From: Adiantum capillus-veneris
Taxonomy: Eukaryota > Streptophyta > Polypodiopsida > Polypodiales > Pteridaceae
Reading direction: 5' to 3'
Assembly: GCA_014529385.2 (NCBI GenBank)
Contig: CM043944.1
Coordinates: 90,565,384-90,629,383, forward strand
Length of the DNA: 64,000 bases
Both the position numbers and the translations under genes were made by a program. Positions 29,501 to 40,527 of this stretch are shown one piece after another (the first letter of the stretch is position 1; every line of letters starts with the position of its first letter). The notes beneath the pieces are model-generated. The model was not told where the DNA came from, made no database searches, and saw only the letters and a list, made by a program, of their open reading frames with translations.

Positions 29501-30484
29501 TGGAGACACATGAAGTGATGCCCCTGAGTCTATTATCCAGTCACTCAGTGCATTTCCATCAGATGCTGTAAGAAGAGCTGAGTCCATTGTATTCTTCAGG
29601 AAGTAGATGTCTCTTGACACTAGACTGTCATCCTCTGCAACAGTGTTTGTCACATTTATTTCTTGAATCTTCACTGAGGACTTTTTCTTCTCACCATGGT
29701 CTTCAGCTTTCTCTTTGTCTTTTTCTGCTTTCCATTCTCTGCAGTCTCTTTTCATGTGACCCTTCTTGCCAGAATGGTAGCATTCTATGTCACTCTTGCC
29801 TTTAGCACTGCGGGACTTGCTACGAGACTGATTCCTCTTTCCACCTTTGTACTTTTCTTTGCTCCTTCCCCTGACAACTAAGGTTGTTCCTTTGCCTTTG
29901 TCCATTATCTTTCTATTGGTTTCTTCAGTAAGCAGACTTCCTTCTACACCTGCTATGTTCAAACCATAAGGAGGTGTAGAATTACTCAAAGCTGTGCGAA
30001 AAGTGTCCCAACTTTCCGGCAATGTGATCAACAGGAACATAGCTCTAACAGGTTCATCAAATTTGAAACCTTGAGCTAACAACTGACTATAGATTGTATT
30101 GAATTCATTCAGATGATTGGACATAGGTATCCCTTCTTTCATCTTCAAGTCAACAAGCTTCTTAAGCCAGTATACCTGTGAAGCTGCACTTTGCTTCTCA
30201 TAAAGATCACTCAGCTTTAACCATGCTTGATAAGCCGACATCTCGTCTGCTACATTGAAGTAAACGCTTTCTGCCAAAGTCAGCATAATGGTAGAAAGTG
30301 CCAATTCATCCATTTCGCTCCATTCATCTTCGTCCATATCTTCTGGTTTTATCCCCTTGAGCTTTATAGGTTTTATCTGCTTCTTTTGTACCAACACGTG
30401 CCAAATATGCTTCTTCCACAATGGGAAATTGGTTCCATCCAGCTTCTTGATATTGTAAAGAGCAGTGTCCTGTGATCCAGCCAT
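26504..30484 (-). CDS. Element E copia Gag-Pol polyprotein, 1326 residues
   Basis: Single open frame from ATG at 30484. In order: UBN2-type gag (L-D-G-T-N-F-P-L-W near residue 15); zinc knuckle near 235 reading C-Y-H-S-G-K-K-G-H-M-K-R-D-C, with Ser in place of the second Cys; protease D-S-G-A-S near 320; GAG-pre-integrase with L-W-H-S-R-L-G-H; integrase with H-S-D-L-C-G-P, R-T-D-N-G-G-E-Y and G-V-A-E-R-M-N; RT with M-D-V-K-T-T-F-L-H-G-D-L and Y-V-D-D-M; RNase H with D-S-D-Y-A-G-D, T-E-A-E-Y and Y-C-D-S-E-S-A. Order protease-integrase-RT-RNase H is the copia order. No stop or frameshift. Apart from the knuckle change it looks complete, so past or present activity is plausible. Confidence 0.96.
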   Translation of the reverse strand: MAGSQDTALYNIKKLDGTNFPLWKKHIWHVLVQKKQIKPIKLKGIKPEDMDEDEWSEMDELALSTIMLTLAESVYFNVADEMSAYQAWLKLSDLYEKQSAASQVYWLKKLVDLKMKEGIPMSNHLNEFNTIYSQLLAQGFKFDEPVRAMFLLITLPESWDTFRTALSNSTPPYGLNIAGVEGSLLTEETNRKIMDKGKGTTLVVRGRSKEKYKGGKRNQSRSKSRSAKGKSDIECYHSGKKGHMKRDCREWKAEKDKEKAEDHGEKKKSSVKIQEINVTNTVAEDDSLVSRDIYFLKNTMDSALLTASDGNALSDWIIDSGASLHVSPNKEWFTSYVTTIDHVRLGNGQTCEILGVGDVQLKFQNGSSFTLKNVRHVPAITKSLISTGLVDDAGYVTIFGQNMWKISKGSMTVAHGVKSGGLYMIYVSNVSKNVINVTEQSNVSLWHSRLGHMSKKGMEILSRSGYLPGFSFNDFEFCEHCLYGKQTQQPHKHRSSRRDTQLALVHSDLCGPMPNLSLGGASYFMTFIDDYSRKVWVYFLKHKDEAFSVFKMFVTLVENQSGKKLKCLRTDNGGEYVSKAFQDFCESKGIKRELTAPYNPPQNGVAERMNRTIQEKVRSMLSNAQLPNGFWAEAVSTAIHLVNRSPSKVLQKDSVPEMVWSGKMPSYKHLRVFGCEAYTHVPKEFRNKLEPKSRKCIFLGYGNYGEMGYRLWDPKSRKVVRSNDVHFNESKYHSKPERVEEIRRVVFQEDGPARARQNVRAQEEQGQDRLEPHVVAEPEPPIVRRSGRVTRPPDRFVPSMNYVMLTDCNEPSCYKEAVQMKDSGNWQLAMQSEMTALHKNQPWKLVKLPRGKKDLTCKWVYRYKITAHDSQPKYKARLVAKGFKQEQGIDFDEVFSLVVKMTTLRCFLALVAILDLVLHQMDVKTTFLHGDLDVEIYMQQPEGFVEKGKEDWVCQLLKSLYGLKQSPRAWYHKFHKFMLSQGYKRSVFNHCLYTKKAKDGSWLILILYVDDMLIAGKHLEEILALKSKMAKLFDMKDMGEASHILGMHIERDISKKLIWLSQTEYIDKVLQRFNMEKGKALSVPLPPYVKLSKQDCNVSEEEQAEMDEIPYASAVGSLMYAMIATGPDLAFAVGVVRRYMSNPGKKHWEAVKGILRYLKATKSMRICYGSQELSVKGFTDSDYAGDLDNRRSMSGYVFTLAGGPVSWSSRLQDCVTQSTTEAEYVAASEACKESIWLNRLVTDLGIKEEMLVLYCDSESAIQLARNPVYHSKTKHVDVKYHFIREMLEDKQLQLVKVHTTENPADLLTKGLPSESFAHFCKQLGVG

Positions 30485-31551
30485 AGCTACGCTTCACAGT
30501 GGTTTACTTTCCTGGGAAAAATTCGGCAGAGTTTCCGCTGTAAACTGACCTCTGAACCAATATCAACCTGTCAAATGAACCAAGAAAGCTTCAGATTCTG
30601 CAAAAATTTTGGCAGAGTCTCCTTTGTAAAATGGCTCTGGTGTACTAAAAATAGCTCAAAAAACACTGTCTCTCTGACACTGTAAGCTGTGGGTAAACCT
30701 GTCCTGCACCTATACTGTCTCTCACTGTCCTGTCACTGTCCTTTAAGTATAGACTGCGGCAATGCCTCAACGGCAGTAAAGCAAAGATGCAATCCCAACT
30801 GTCTAACTCACAGTCAATACATCCTAGCTGCCTATCTAAGGGTGCTCAATGGATCGCTCCAAGACCTGTATCACCGAAAGGACCTCAACATTCGAGAATC
30901 CCCCAGCTCAATAAAACCTCACTCGACCCTCAACAAAGGCTGCAGTAAATCTGACAGTACATAGACTTCCCACAAAGTCATACATCCACAAATTTCTCAC
31001 TGTATGTTATAACCGCTGCGGCGGTTGTTTGCTGCGTGACTCACAGCCAGCAAACCCTCAACAGACATACATCATCTCTGACAATACATCCCATGTGGAA
31101 GTACCTACAATGTCAGCATGAAATCTGGAATATCAAGCAGCAAACACAAGCTACCTGATGAACTAGTGGATGTCGCCTACAGTCTGTGTGTAGATGCACC
31201 TGTGTTGTATGTGACATGCCTCCAAGAATTGTGAGCCGTCCTTCGATGTGTAGACAGCCACAAATCAACACTCTGGGAGTGTCAATATCCTCAGCACCTG
31301 CAGTCATAGGCCGAAAACTCCAAATTTGCAGAGTCGGATCTGCACCCGCTGAGACCACGTAGTCGAAAATGGCCTGCGCAGACCTTTGTCAAAGCCGAAC
31401 GGTGGTCGAGATGACCTCAGAATGAAATTCTGACAACACCGAGCCCTTTGGGTTCACCCACAAGACTTGGGGCCGTGTCTTCGCCTGTCGAATTTCACTC
31501 CAATTTGAGTTGGTGACTCTAGCCTCCTGCAGTGCTGCCCCGAGCCTCGAT
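30485..31551 (-). other. Element E untranslated leader
   Basis: About 1.07 kb between PBS and polyprotein start. It has direct repeats of gactcacagccagcaaac-like and tcactgtcctg phrases (around 30700-31080) but no ORF that looks coding. Confidence 0.6.
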
Positions 31552-31567
31552 CTGAGCTCTGATACCA
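31552..31567 (-). other. Element E primer binding site (initiator tRNA-Met)
   Basis: Minus strand TGGTATCAGAGCTCAG, two bases inside the 5' LTR, matching the 3' end of plant initiator tRNA-Met. Confidence 0.95.
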
Positions 31568-31569
31568 GT

Positions 31570-31761
31570 TGAAGGAGTACTAGCGGAAGTGCGATGCGAG
31601 AGAGAGTGCGAGAAGAAGAGCACGACGATATGGTGAACTCGCTCTAGTGTAATGTGTAGAGCATAGTGAGTTCTTATTAGGTTTTTACAAAAGAATATGT
31701 GTACATACCTGGCGGCCCGCCCACTTACCTGGGCGACCACATTGGGCTTTATACCCCAACA
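31570..31761 (-). repeat. Element E 5' LTR
   Basis: 192 bp, TG...CA ends on the minus strand, matching 26223-26414. Confidence 0.95.
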
Positions 31762-31766
31762 CGAGG

Positions 31767-34300
31767 TTGCAAAATAAAAACATCGATGAGGTAGTAAACT
31801 CAATCATATGGCAGTAAAGCATAAGGGGAAGGCAAAGCACATGTGGTAGTGAGTAAATGAAAACAATGATGAAATGCTACACTTCCATTAAGGACAAATA
31901 AATTGTAGTTTGTTGAAATTACTTTTTGGGTCTACCAATTAGTTAGCTACGACTAAGGGTTAAAACAATCACTCTAGTACTAGCAAAGTTAGGAAATTAT
32001 TCAAATGCAAGATTCCCTATTTGTTTTTGTCAGCTTTGATTAGCTAACTAACTCTCACAACTCTAAACAAAAGCTTGAGTTTTCACTTGAAGCTCAATGA
32101 AAGTATTTTTCATTTCAATTTTCTTGCTTTTCATTTTCTCTTTTTTCATTTTTCTCTTCTTGTTTCACATTGATTCATAGGCATTTGACGTGTGTGTGCT
32201 TATTTTGTATGCTCGCGCGATTGTGCCCGCACTGGGAACCTCTAGGGCTCTAGTACCATAGGCAATACATGTGATTTAAGTACCAATATCAAGTCAAGAT
32301 TTCTCTTCCTGCTTAAGATGTTACACTTGTGGAACTTTTGTTTTGTGCTTCCATTTCCTTTGTATTCTCACTAGCATTCTTTGTTGTTTAAGTGAGCAAG
32401 ACTCTCTATGCCTAAAACACGCCTAAGGTCTTAAACATTCAGATAATTTTTCTAACTAAGACTAGCAGTCAAGTAATTGAGTTAACCTAAGGTCACAGCC
32501 TCCTAATCTCAAGGCTCATTTATAAGAGTAAACTCTAGGTCAATTACCTAAAGCAAATACAAATTTATACATCTATAATTGCAGACAACAAAACATAGCT
32601 AATTGCACTCAATCAAATTCTGAAGAACCACAATCAGCAAATGTAAATGTCCATAAATATAAAGCATAGAAATTAGTACACCTGGAGGTATGTGATAGAT
32701 CTCCTCGATAGTTGTGGAAGCAAACATGCAATGCTGAAGCTCGAGATATTTATGCTATGTGAAAGTTGAAGTCAATCTTTACTGAAAAATCATAAACAAA
32801 ACACTACCACCTAGAAAGATATGTCAACATAGAAATGACTTTTATTACCTGTATGCGAATAAAAAGAAATCATATACTAAGGTCTCATACCTGGATGCCT
32901 AGGTGGGGAAAACTCAAAGGCAAAAAAATGCCTCTAGTATATGTGCATGTATCTAGTGCACCATAGTCAATCTACACAAGTCAAGGGTCTAGTGCAACTG
33001 GGAGGGGCAAGAGAACTCTCAGAAAACAATAAAGCCTACAATCTCCTAGCTCTCTGCCTAATGGTCATCAGCTAGCTAGCACCTAGCTCCATATGGATAG
33101 TAGAATCTGTAGCACAACTATTGGATCTAGGGATAACATCAGCCTATGATTGTGTGATCAATGAACTATGTGGCTTGAGATCCCCCATTGGTTGACTCTA
33201 GCCTAACTCTAAGTCAATGGCATGGTCACTGGAAATATCATGTGAGCTATGGCTCATGCCAACCTGTGGTGTGATAGGTGATCAGCTCTTCGATAGTCAA
33301 ATCTTCAATGTCTATGGTGTCTCAATAAATACATGCCAAGCTCTGCTCACATATTGTTGTCTTGAAGCTCTAGCTTACCAAACACTAGATCTAGATTGTT
33401 TCATAGTAGATGGTTACAATCGTCATTGTGAACGTCTCATATATTGTTGTGGTCATTCTATTGGAAACCTCTGTTGTAATGTATTTTCTTTGGGAGGCAT
33501 AAAAGATCTATGAGTGCTCCTTGTGGAGTGTGCTACCATGAAACCTCTAGGAACCCAAACCTATATATGTCCCTCATAAAATTCATGTGCCTCTAGTGAT
33601 CATCTAGAAGCTAGCCATCCATGTGATGCACCATCATGTGCTCTATGGCTTGCTATCCACACAAGTGTGTTTCACTAGACAAACATCTATCACAAAGCTC
33701 TTTGTGGGGAACATAAACCTATCTGGTTCTACGGTAAGCTCTATGAGCTGAGCTATGGCTAGAATCCCTTGTGTGCACCCTGCTAAAGTAGCACTACACT
33801 GGGGTGTAGGAACCTAATCTGAAAATGTCTCACAAGTTGTCTTTGCCCGCTCTGTGATCGAGGAATGCAGTGGTGACTTTGCAATAATAGATGTCTCTAT
33901 GGCAATATTTGTATGATGTGGCTTCTTTGTAGGTAAATCACTTAATAATGTGTCACTCTACTGTGTATTGAGATGTTGAGCAAGACATGTAGTCTCTATT
34001 ATGCCAGTCTCATATTGATCTAAGCTATGAAGCTCACTCTATGTGGTAGGCTAAGATATGGATCTACATTTGGGGGTGGCATAGTCCTAGAAATCTCTTG
34101 TGGAGGATCACAATCACTAATGGTCTAGGATATGATCTATGACATGACTGGGTTGGAGCTCTCATAGATAGTATAAATGTATAGCATGCTCAATTGATCA
34201 ATGGTTTGGGTGTATATCTCAATCTGGTAGCCATCACATACATGGCATGATTGGTGCCTCTATATACTCGCTCTTCAGGATCTCGATTAAACATAAGCAT
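31767..34300. other. Insertion D, anonymous AT-rich stretch
   Basis: About 2.5 kb with no gene, LTR or clear repeat that I can recognise. It has many short ctagct, ctcatag and tctatg words. A 98-codon open frame on the plus strand at 33217-33513 has no recognisable motif. Confidence 0.5.
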
Positions 34301-36450
34301 GACACTCACACTCAAATGTAACTCGCGAGATGTGCTAGACTCTCATGTGTACCGATGTCCGCAGTCGTCAACATATGTTTGAGTCTGCTCAAGTCTAAAC
34401 AAAACTACCAACGTGTGATGAGTATGTGTATCTAGGGACTCATCATAAGGTAAAGGCAAGTACATCACATCATACTTGTCTCTAAAGGATCTTGTTATGC
34501 CTAGTGTAGGCATAACTCACACTAATAGCTGATGTGCAGGAGAATCTTGAACAAAGAACTTGAGTTTTCAAAGAAACTCGACTGGCTCAAATCATGAAAT
34601 ATGCACAATCCCATCCTCTCACCACACAAGACTAGCATCGGTATATCTGTCTCTGCAGAGTAGTGGCTAGCCAATGTAGCTCATCTCTAGTTGTAGGATT
34701 TTTGTTGCTCGGCAAAACTATAGCCTCATGTGGCACAACTCTATCATGGTCATGTGCATCAGCAATCTCCTCAAATGTAGGCTTTGGTGGGACATCTACC
34801 TCTATGATGATAGGTGCTCTGGAATTATCAATAAGTGTATAATGTGACATGCTATCTATCTCTATTGGCTCAATACTCATTTGTGGCATAGGAGCTATCT
34901 CACTAGGCTATACCTCCTTTGTAGAACAAGAGCAAACCCTAGAATAGTTACTCCAGGTGGCTCTATGACAGTGCTTCCTAGTGTCCTCATCCTCTCATCA
35001 ATCTCTGGGCATCTGTCTCCTTCATCTCAATCACTGTAGACCTTAGCTGATCAACTATGCTCTATGGCAAAATCTATCTGTTGATGGAGATTTGGGAGGT
35101 AACCTAATAGGGGAAGTCTCTCTAGCAGGCATGTGTGGACTGTGTGTGGTCATCACTTCATGATCTTGGCCATGCCATGGAGAATAGGGCAATCAAGTCA
35201 TCAAGGAATATTGAGTACCTTCTTTGTCTCTATAAATCCTATCACAAGGATCTCCAACAAGATATATCATAATGCTCATGGTTTCCTCAAACACATCCTA
35301 GGTCTATTCTAATTGGTATCTACACCCACAATCATCAACATAGGTCGATGTGTGCTCTAATCTACATAATTGCACTATCCTAGGATGTACATGGGTGTCT
35401 AAGCAATCATCAAGATGTGCTCTATCCACAATATCGTATCGAATGATCGGCAGGGACATGTATGTTCCCTTGATCTCATCAATACAGAACTCAGTCAAAC
35501 CAAGGTGACATCTATGAGCTCTGGCTACCTGCCATATCGAAGGGTCAATGTCATCTGAGAAGGTGCCTGGTGTGTAGGAATGTCCATCAGGGGCAACAAA
35601 CCAAGGCATGACTCCACTATATCCTCAAAAATGTAGCACAAGCTCAGTATGGTTTTGTCTGCTCATCTCTATCCTCATGCGGCACATGTGTGGTGTCTTT
35701 GGGTGGTGATACATGTCTCGTCATCGTATCTGATGCGTGTGATGTAGCAATCTCAATGTCTAGTGTGCTCATAGTATGTGGCGTGGTATGTGGTGTAGTC
35801 CCTACAACTTCTCTAGCATGTGTTTTGGTTGTCTTTGTTCCTGGTAAGTCTAGTAGTTCCCTGGTAGGCCCTGACTCATGTGCTTTATATATGTCCTCAC
35901 CTCTGTCATGGTCTCAGCACAGAGCTGTCTCCTAAATGATTTGGATTATATAAATCTTGGAGGTGATCTAAGTCATGTCGGTTGTGTAGAGGGTACGATC
36001 ATTGGGTCTACTGTAGGCTCAACTACACTACTCTGAGAAGGGAAATAGAGTCATCCACATAACAATGTATAGGCAGTCTCATCACATAAACGGTCATATA
36101 GATACCTCTTAAGGAACCTTGTGGGACAACGCTAACTATATTGTAGGTAGGGTACTCTCTAAATCTTGCCCTCTTTCCCATATGTGTCCATCAATCCTCA
36201 TCAGCATAAAAGGGTTCATTCTTATACACATCCAAAGATATAGTCTGTGGTAGCTCAAAGGTATCTTGGCGATTCTCATGAAGGGCTAATGTGACATGCT
36301 CAGGAATCTCCTCCGTCATATGTCTATATGACGTACCAAAACCATCAACAAGGTGATCTCGCAAGGTCGAGGTGTGCTCAAACTCTAAGCATCGAGAAAC
36401 TAGGTCTGTGATGGTCTGTGGGCTACATGTGGATATGCCTCTATTGGATG
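34300..36450 (-). pseudogene. Decayed ORF of unknown family with about 1-kb diverged repeats
   Basis: On the minus strand the same peptide pattern recurs about once per kilobase. Near 34370 it reads S-L-D-T-H-T-H then R-L-E-Q-T-Q-T-Y-V-D-D-C-G-H-R-Y. Near 35340 it reads C-L-D-T-H-V-H then R-L-E-H-T-S-T-Y-V-D-D-C-G-C-R-Y. Near 36370 a weaker form reads F-E-H-T-S-T-L-R-D-H. Upstream in two units a (K/R)-G-x-Y-M segment also recurs. The longest open pieces are 35609-35304 (101 codons) and 34889-34632 (85 codons); stops are frequent. It could be a decayed protein with internal repeats or tandem copies of a gene. I do not recognise the family. Confidence 0.45.
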
Positions 36451-37785
36451 TTTATATGTATGTATATAGACAATTTGTCTAACTCACGATAAATCCACAA
36501 TAACCTATCAAACCAGACCTCAAGCTCCATGATCACCAAAGTCTATCAATCTAAGTCAAATCTGGTGTCAACGATGTCAATAAGCAAGTACACTCACTAC
36601 GGTGCATAATCTAGAAATTGAAGGTTAGCCAACCACTAATATGGGGTTATGATGTGTGAAAAAATCTCTTAAAATTGTCTCTCAATCTAACTACAGTCAA
36701 AAATCAATCAATAGATCAAACCGGGCTCTAATCGTGTGCAAGCTTTGTCCACCTAAATTAGCCCTACTTGTTTTTGCGATGTTCCAACCATGCACCCCAA
36801 AATCATACCACAATATCCACCTTCACATGTTTGACATTCTTCTATACAAACAATCCTCCTCACTTGATTTTCTCCTATTTTCCAACAAACATTCAAACAT
36901 TGAAATTCTATATGCTATTAATTTGTGAAAAGTTCTTAAACAAAGTAGAAACTCCTCCGATTGAACAGTGCTCAAAAAGAACTTTTTCCCCAAAGCCTAG
37001 AAACCCTACATATCAGAATTTTTAGAGAAAAAGTTGACTATATTTAAAGATTTTTCCACTAAATTTCTCTAAATTTTGTAGGTTTTCTCACCTTCACCTC
37101 TTGAGATTATTTGTTGATACGACATATTTTGCAATGGTACACAAAAGAATGCACACCTATCTCCCTTCTCCTCTTAGGCATGCATGTCTTAGAGTGTTGA
37201 AGAGTTTGAAGGGATTGACTGATGATTATAAACCTAGCTACTACTAGCTATCTTGTTGACACAAGAATGCCACAATTTGAGATATGGTCGACTATGTTGA
37301 TCTTGCACCCATTAGCTTCGTTCATTCGAAAGAATGCGGCACTTGCATTTCCTATGCAATGGTCGCAATAGAACTCCTCACCTTGTAGGTCAGCTTCTCA
37401 CCTTACACTAACCATTTAGTAGACCTTATTTTGCATTCTCACCAATTTGTAAGCCCACCACTTTTAAATTGCTACACGGAGAGACGTCTTCCAAATACAT
37501 AACAAGGTGAAAAGTCATGATGGCCTACATGAGAGGATGAGAATTTGAGGTGTGTGTGGACCACTACTTATTGTCCGTCTTTAGAGTAATAGGAAAACAA
37601 ATGTCAGCACATACATAAGACAATGCACAGAAGAGGATGGAGACATGAGAGACCAATGTGGAGAAGGCACCGCAAGCGACAGTAGAGAAGGGATTTGTAT
37701 TGTGTCATTGTCACTCCTACAAGAACATGATCAAGAAGGGTTAGACCTAGTCCTCAACACAGCAACGTTGGGAGTACGACATAAC
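36451..37785. other. Insertion D, anonymous stretch
   Basis: 1.3 kb of AT-rich sequence without a convincing gene or repeat. Short open frames at 36656-37025 lack any recognisable domain. Confidence 0.5.
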
Positions 37786-38560
37786 ATCACAAAACCCTAA
37801 CAATAATCATTACAAACTGAAAAAGAAAGGAATCTTTTCTATTACTGTGTTTTTTAAAGAGTAGAGCCAATAGGAGATAATCTTTAATAGTACAAAACCT
37901 CACAAAATAACCCCCACCCCAAACGAGGAATCCCAGTCCCCGAGAAAGCACTTTTGAGCAAAGATGAAATCGAGCAAGAATACACACTAAAAGAACCATA
38001 TCAACACCTTTTTCTCCCCCAAAACTCATAGTGGTGAGTGGATTATATTAGCATAACCAAAAGTTACAAATTATTTCTATGCTCATGACGAGCCATGACA
38101 TCTTCAAGGGAACTTAGATACATGAGCTGATAGGTGAGCCACCCCACAACAATGGATGAGCCCATATCTTTATCTATGCAAGCCAGTCCTTGTGGCACCC
38201 ATGGCCCTGTTCCACTCATCAGAGTTTATTTGTTTCCCAATGGTGATGAACGCCTTTCTTGGATTATCTCAGTGAACTTAGTTATTTCCATGGTTTTCTT
38301 GAAGATCCAACAGCTCCTTGCCTTCCAAACATGTTTGAAGTAACAAAATGATCTCACGATTGGTGTTGCGATGAGTAGCATTTGGATGTTGAACACCTTC
38401 CCTCCCAAGAAGAGATCATTCTTAAAGAATCCTATTTTCTAGGTCTTTTGAACCCAATTGCAAATCTTTCCTGCTAGGCCCTTGAAAAGGTTAGGGAGGT
38501 CTTCACTAGCCGTTCTGCATTGAGCATTTAACCGGACCAATTCCCCTAGTGCAAACCTTC
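37786..38560 (-). pseudogene. LINE (non-LTR) 3'-end relic
   Basis: On the minus strand, about 38350-38230 reads L-L-I-A-T-P-I-V-R then C-Y-F-K-H-V-W-K-A-R and T-K-F-T-E-I-I-Q-E. This closely parallels 49430-49560 on the plus strand, downstream of a LINE zf-RVT relic. DNA similarity between the two places continues on both sides (for example gggttcaaaaga / gggttcaaagga). It is a 5'-truncated, dead copy of the same LINE family. Confidence 0.55.
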
Positions 38561-39060
38561 ATCCCAGTCCGCATGGCTCCCCATAAAACCTTCCATAAGA
38601 AAACCTTCATCCCATGTAGCCATAGACCATATCAACACCTTAATAGTTCCTCTGAAAAGGTAGGGTAGCAAAATAAACTCGTTCCATATCAAATAGTTCA
38701 AACAAAAGAACCATACACACACACACACATTGACACATATTTATAACCACATATATAAAATGTTTCTAGCAATGAGATATTTAACACTAATTCCAAGAAC
38801 ATGTTAATGAAATTAACTCCAACAGCTCGGGGCAATTCTATGGAACACTTTGGGAAAAATATTGCTAGACAATACTCATAAAATATTGATACATTTTCAC
38901 AAACACATGCGGAAAATGTTGCTAATAATGAAATCTTTAACATCAAATATGAGAACATACACTAGTAGGTGGTGCAAAAGTTTTTCTACTCGGTGTCTTA
39001 GACTTCGCATGCAATGAAATGAAAAAAAGCGAAGAATTGGCAGTCCAAGTGGCGAGCTCG

Positions 39061-39250
<190 letters not shown>

Positions 39251-39732
39251 GCTTGATGTGTAGACGACAGATTCCTTATCTCTCGTCTACTGATTATGCC
39301 TTGTCTCATTATTTTCATCATGTGCCATCGTCAAGGTAAAGCATAGCAAGCTTCTAATGATGAGCTCAGTGCTCAATGTTTTTGGCTCTTCACATTTATG
39401 CTTTCTACCATAGCCTTACCTCGATGCAAGTGCATGCTTTGTTCTTCCATGCCTTATCTCTGTCGTGTCCAATACATTGTCCTGACGGTATCACCATGAC
39501 TCTAGCCAGCATCTATGCGGCAATGCAAGATTGCATTCATCAACTAAGCTTCCCAAACTAGGTATGTTGGACCCTTTCATTGGTCTGCATCTCAAAATAA
39601 TCGTGCAATTGAGATTCTTGATTTATGGGATAAGAGCAATCCATGTCTTGTTGTGGGCTAGATTGCCAGTATTGAGATCATTGCCCAAATGGTCGCTTTT
39701 GGTGCAGATGTTTATGAGGTCATAGCTAGAAA

Positions 39733-39869
39733 TGTTAAGTATGGAGCCTGATTTATCCCTTGTAGTTTTTTGTATTGAAAATGCACATTTATAAGGCCCC
39801 CGTTATGAGAAGAAGCTAGCGTGAAGAAAAATCACTCGTCGAAAACCAAAAAATTTACGGCCATGCTCA
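39733..39869 (+). repeat. LTR-like fragment, same family as 59739-60454
   Basis: Begins TGTTAAGTATGGAGCC and for about 130 bp matches the reverse complement of 60454-60320. It then ends ggccatgctca at the border of insertion D. It is a truncated or short LTR of the copia family whose longer LTR is at 59739-60454, in the opposite orientation. Confidence 0.7.
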
Positions 39870-40483
39870 TATGGTAGCTCTCAAAGTCGGTTTTCCCCAT
39901 TTTTTCCAGATTTCTTTGGTGGCAATAGCGACTCCTGCTCCCCTATCAAGAATAGCTTTGGAAACTACTCCTTGGAATTCTACTGGTAGCGTGGTGTTTC
40001 CATCTTCTCCCTCGCAATACTCTCCAACCTTGTTTAAAGGTACAGGCCTAGTGTTTAGTTGAGGCTTGTCCAATTCTCTGATCCGTTCTTGAAGCTTCGA
40101 GGTAGGGTCTTTCACTCCAAAAAATTTTAAGCATTGCCAACGGTGGTCCACATGTTTGGTCGTAACCTCAGGAGTTCGGCTAATGTGATCGTGCATGCCA
40201 CAGGGGTGGACAATAACTCAATCAACCCTTGTGAATCCATCACTCTGTTAGAAGAAAGTGTTTGGGATGGGATTGCTCTCACCTCAGACTTGGCTTCATA
40301 CTCTCCTAGGTAAGAGGGTAGAGTTTTTAGTGAGTCTTGTTGGCTGTGCCCCGAACTAATTGATCCCTGGTCTCCCCCTTGCGAATGTATATCAAAGTTC
40401 ATTTGTGATCTTGCCTCAAATTCTTCAATAGGAGGTAAGATCTCATTTTTCTCTTTTCTTGTACTATTCATGTGGTAACTCAC
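39870..40483 (-). pseudogene. Element A protease N-terminal half and pre-protease linker
   Basis: Minus strand. 40483-40127 encodes an acidic linker ending in T-I-T-L-A-E-L-L-R, a typical pre-protease segment. The overlapping frame 40196-39867 carries P-V-E-F-Q-G and A-I-L-D-R-G-A-G-V-A-I-A, the retropepsin active-site region, with D-R-G instead of D-S/T-G. The reading is cut by insertion D at 39869 and resumes at 25976. One frameshift lies between the two pieces. Protease releases mature Gag and Pol proteins; both the Arg change and the insertion make this copy inactive. Confidence 0.75.
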
Positions 40484-40527
40484 CCTGTTAGCTTAGTTGG
40501 CATCACGGATTTGCTTCCACAGGTCAT

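Larger units (their letters stand above)
26223..31761 (-). mobile_element. Element E: Ty1/copia retrotransposon, nearly intact
   Basis: Complete minus-strand element of 5539 bp. LTRs of 192 bp each (26223-26414 and 31570-31761), PBS for initiator tRNA-Met (31552-31567), one open polyprotein, purine-rich tract next to the 3' LTR, and a perfect 5-bp target duplication CGAGG (26218-26222 and 31762-31766). The LTRs differ at about five positions by eye. It is nested inside insertion D. Confidence 0.96.

Noticed and set aside
33217-33513. 98-codon ORF as a gene
   Set aside because: Cys-rich reading without recognisable motif, no coding context, in anonymous AT-rich sequence.
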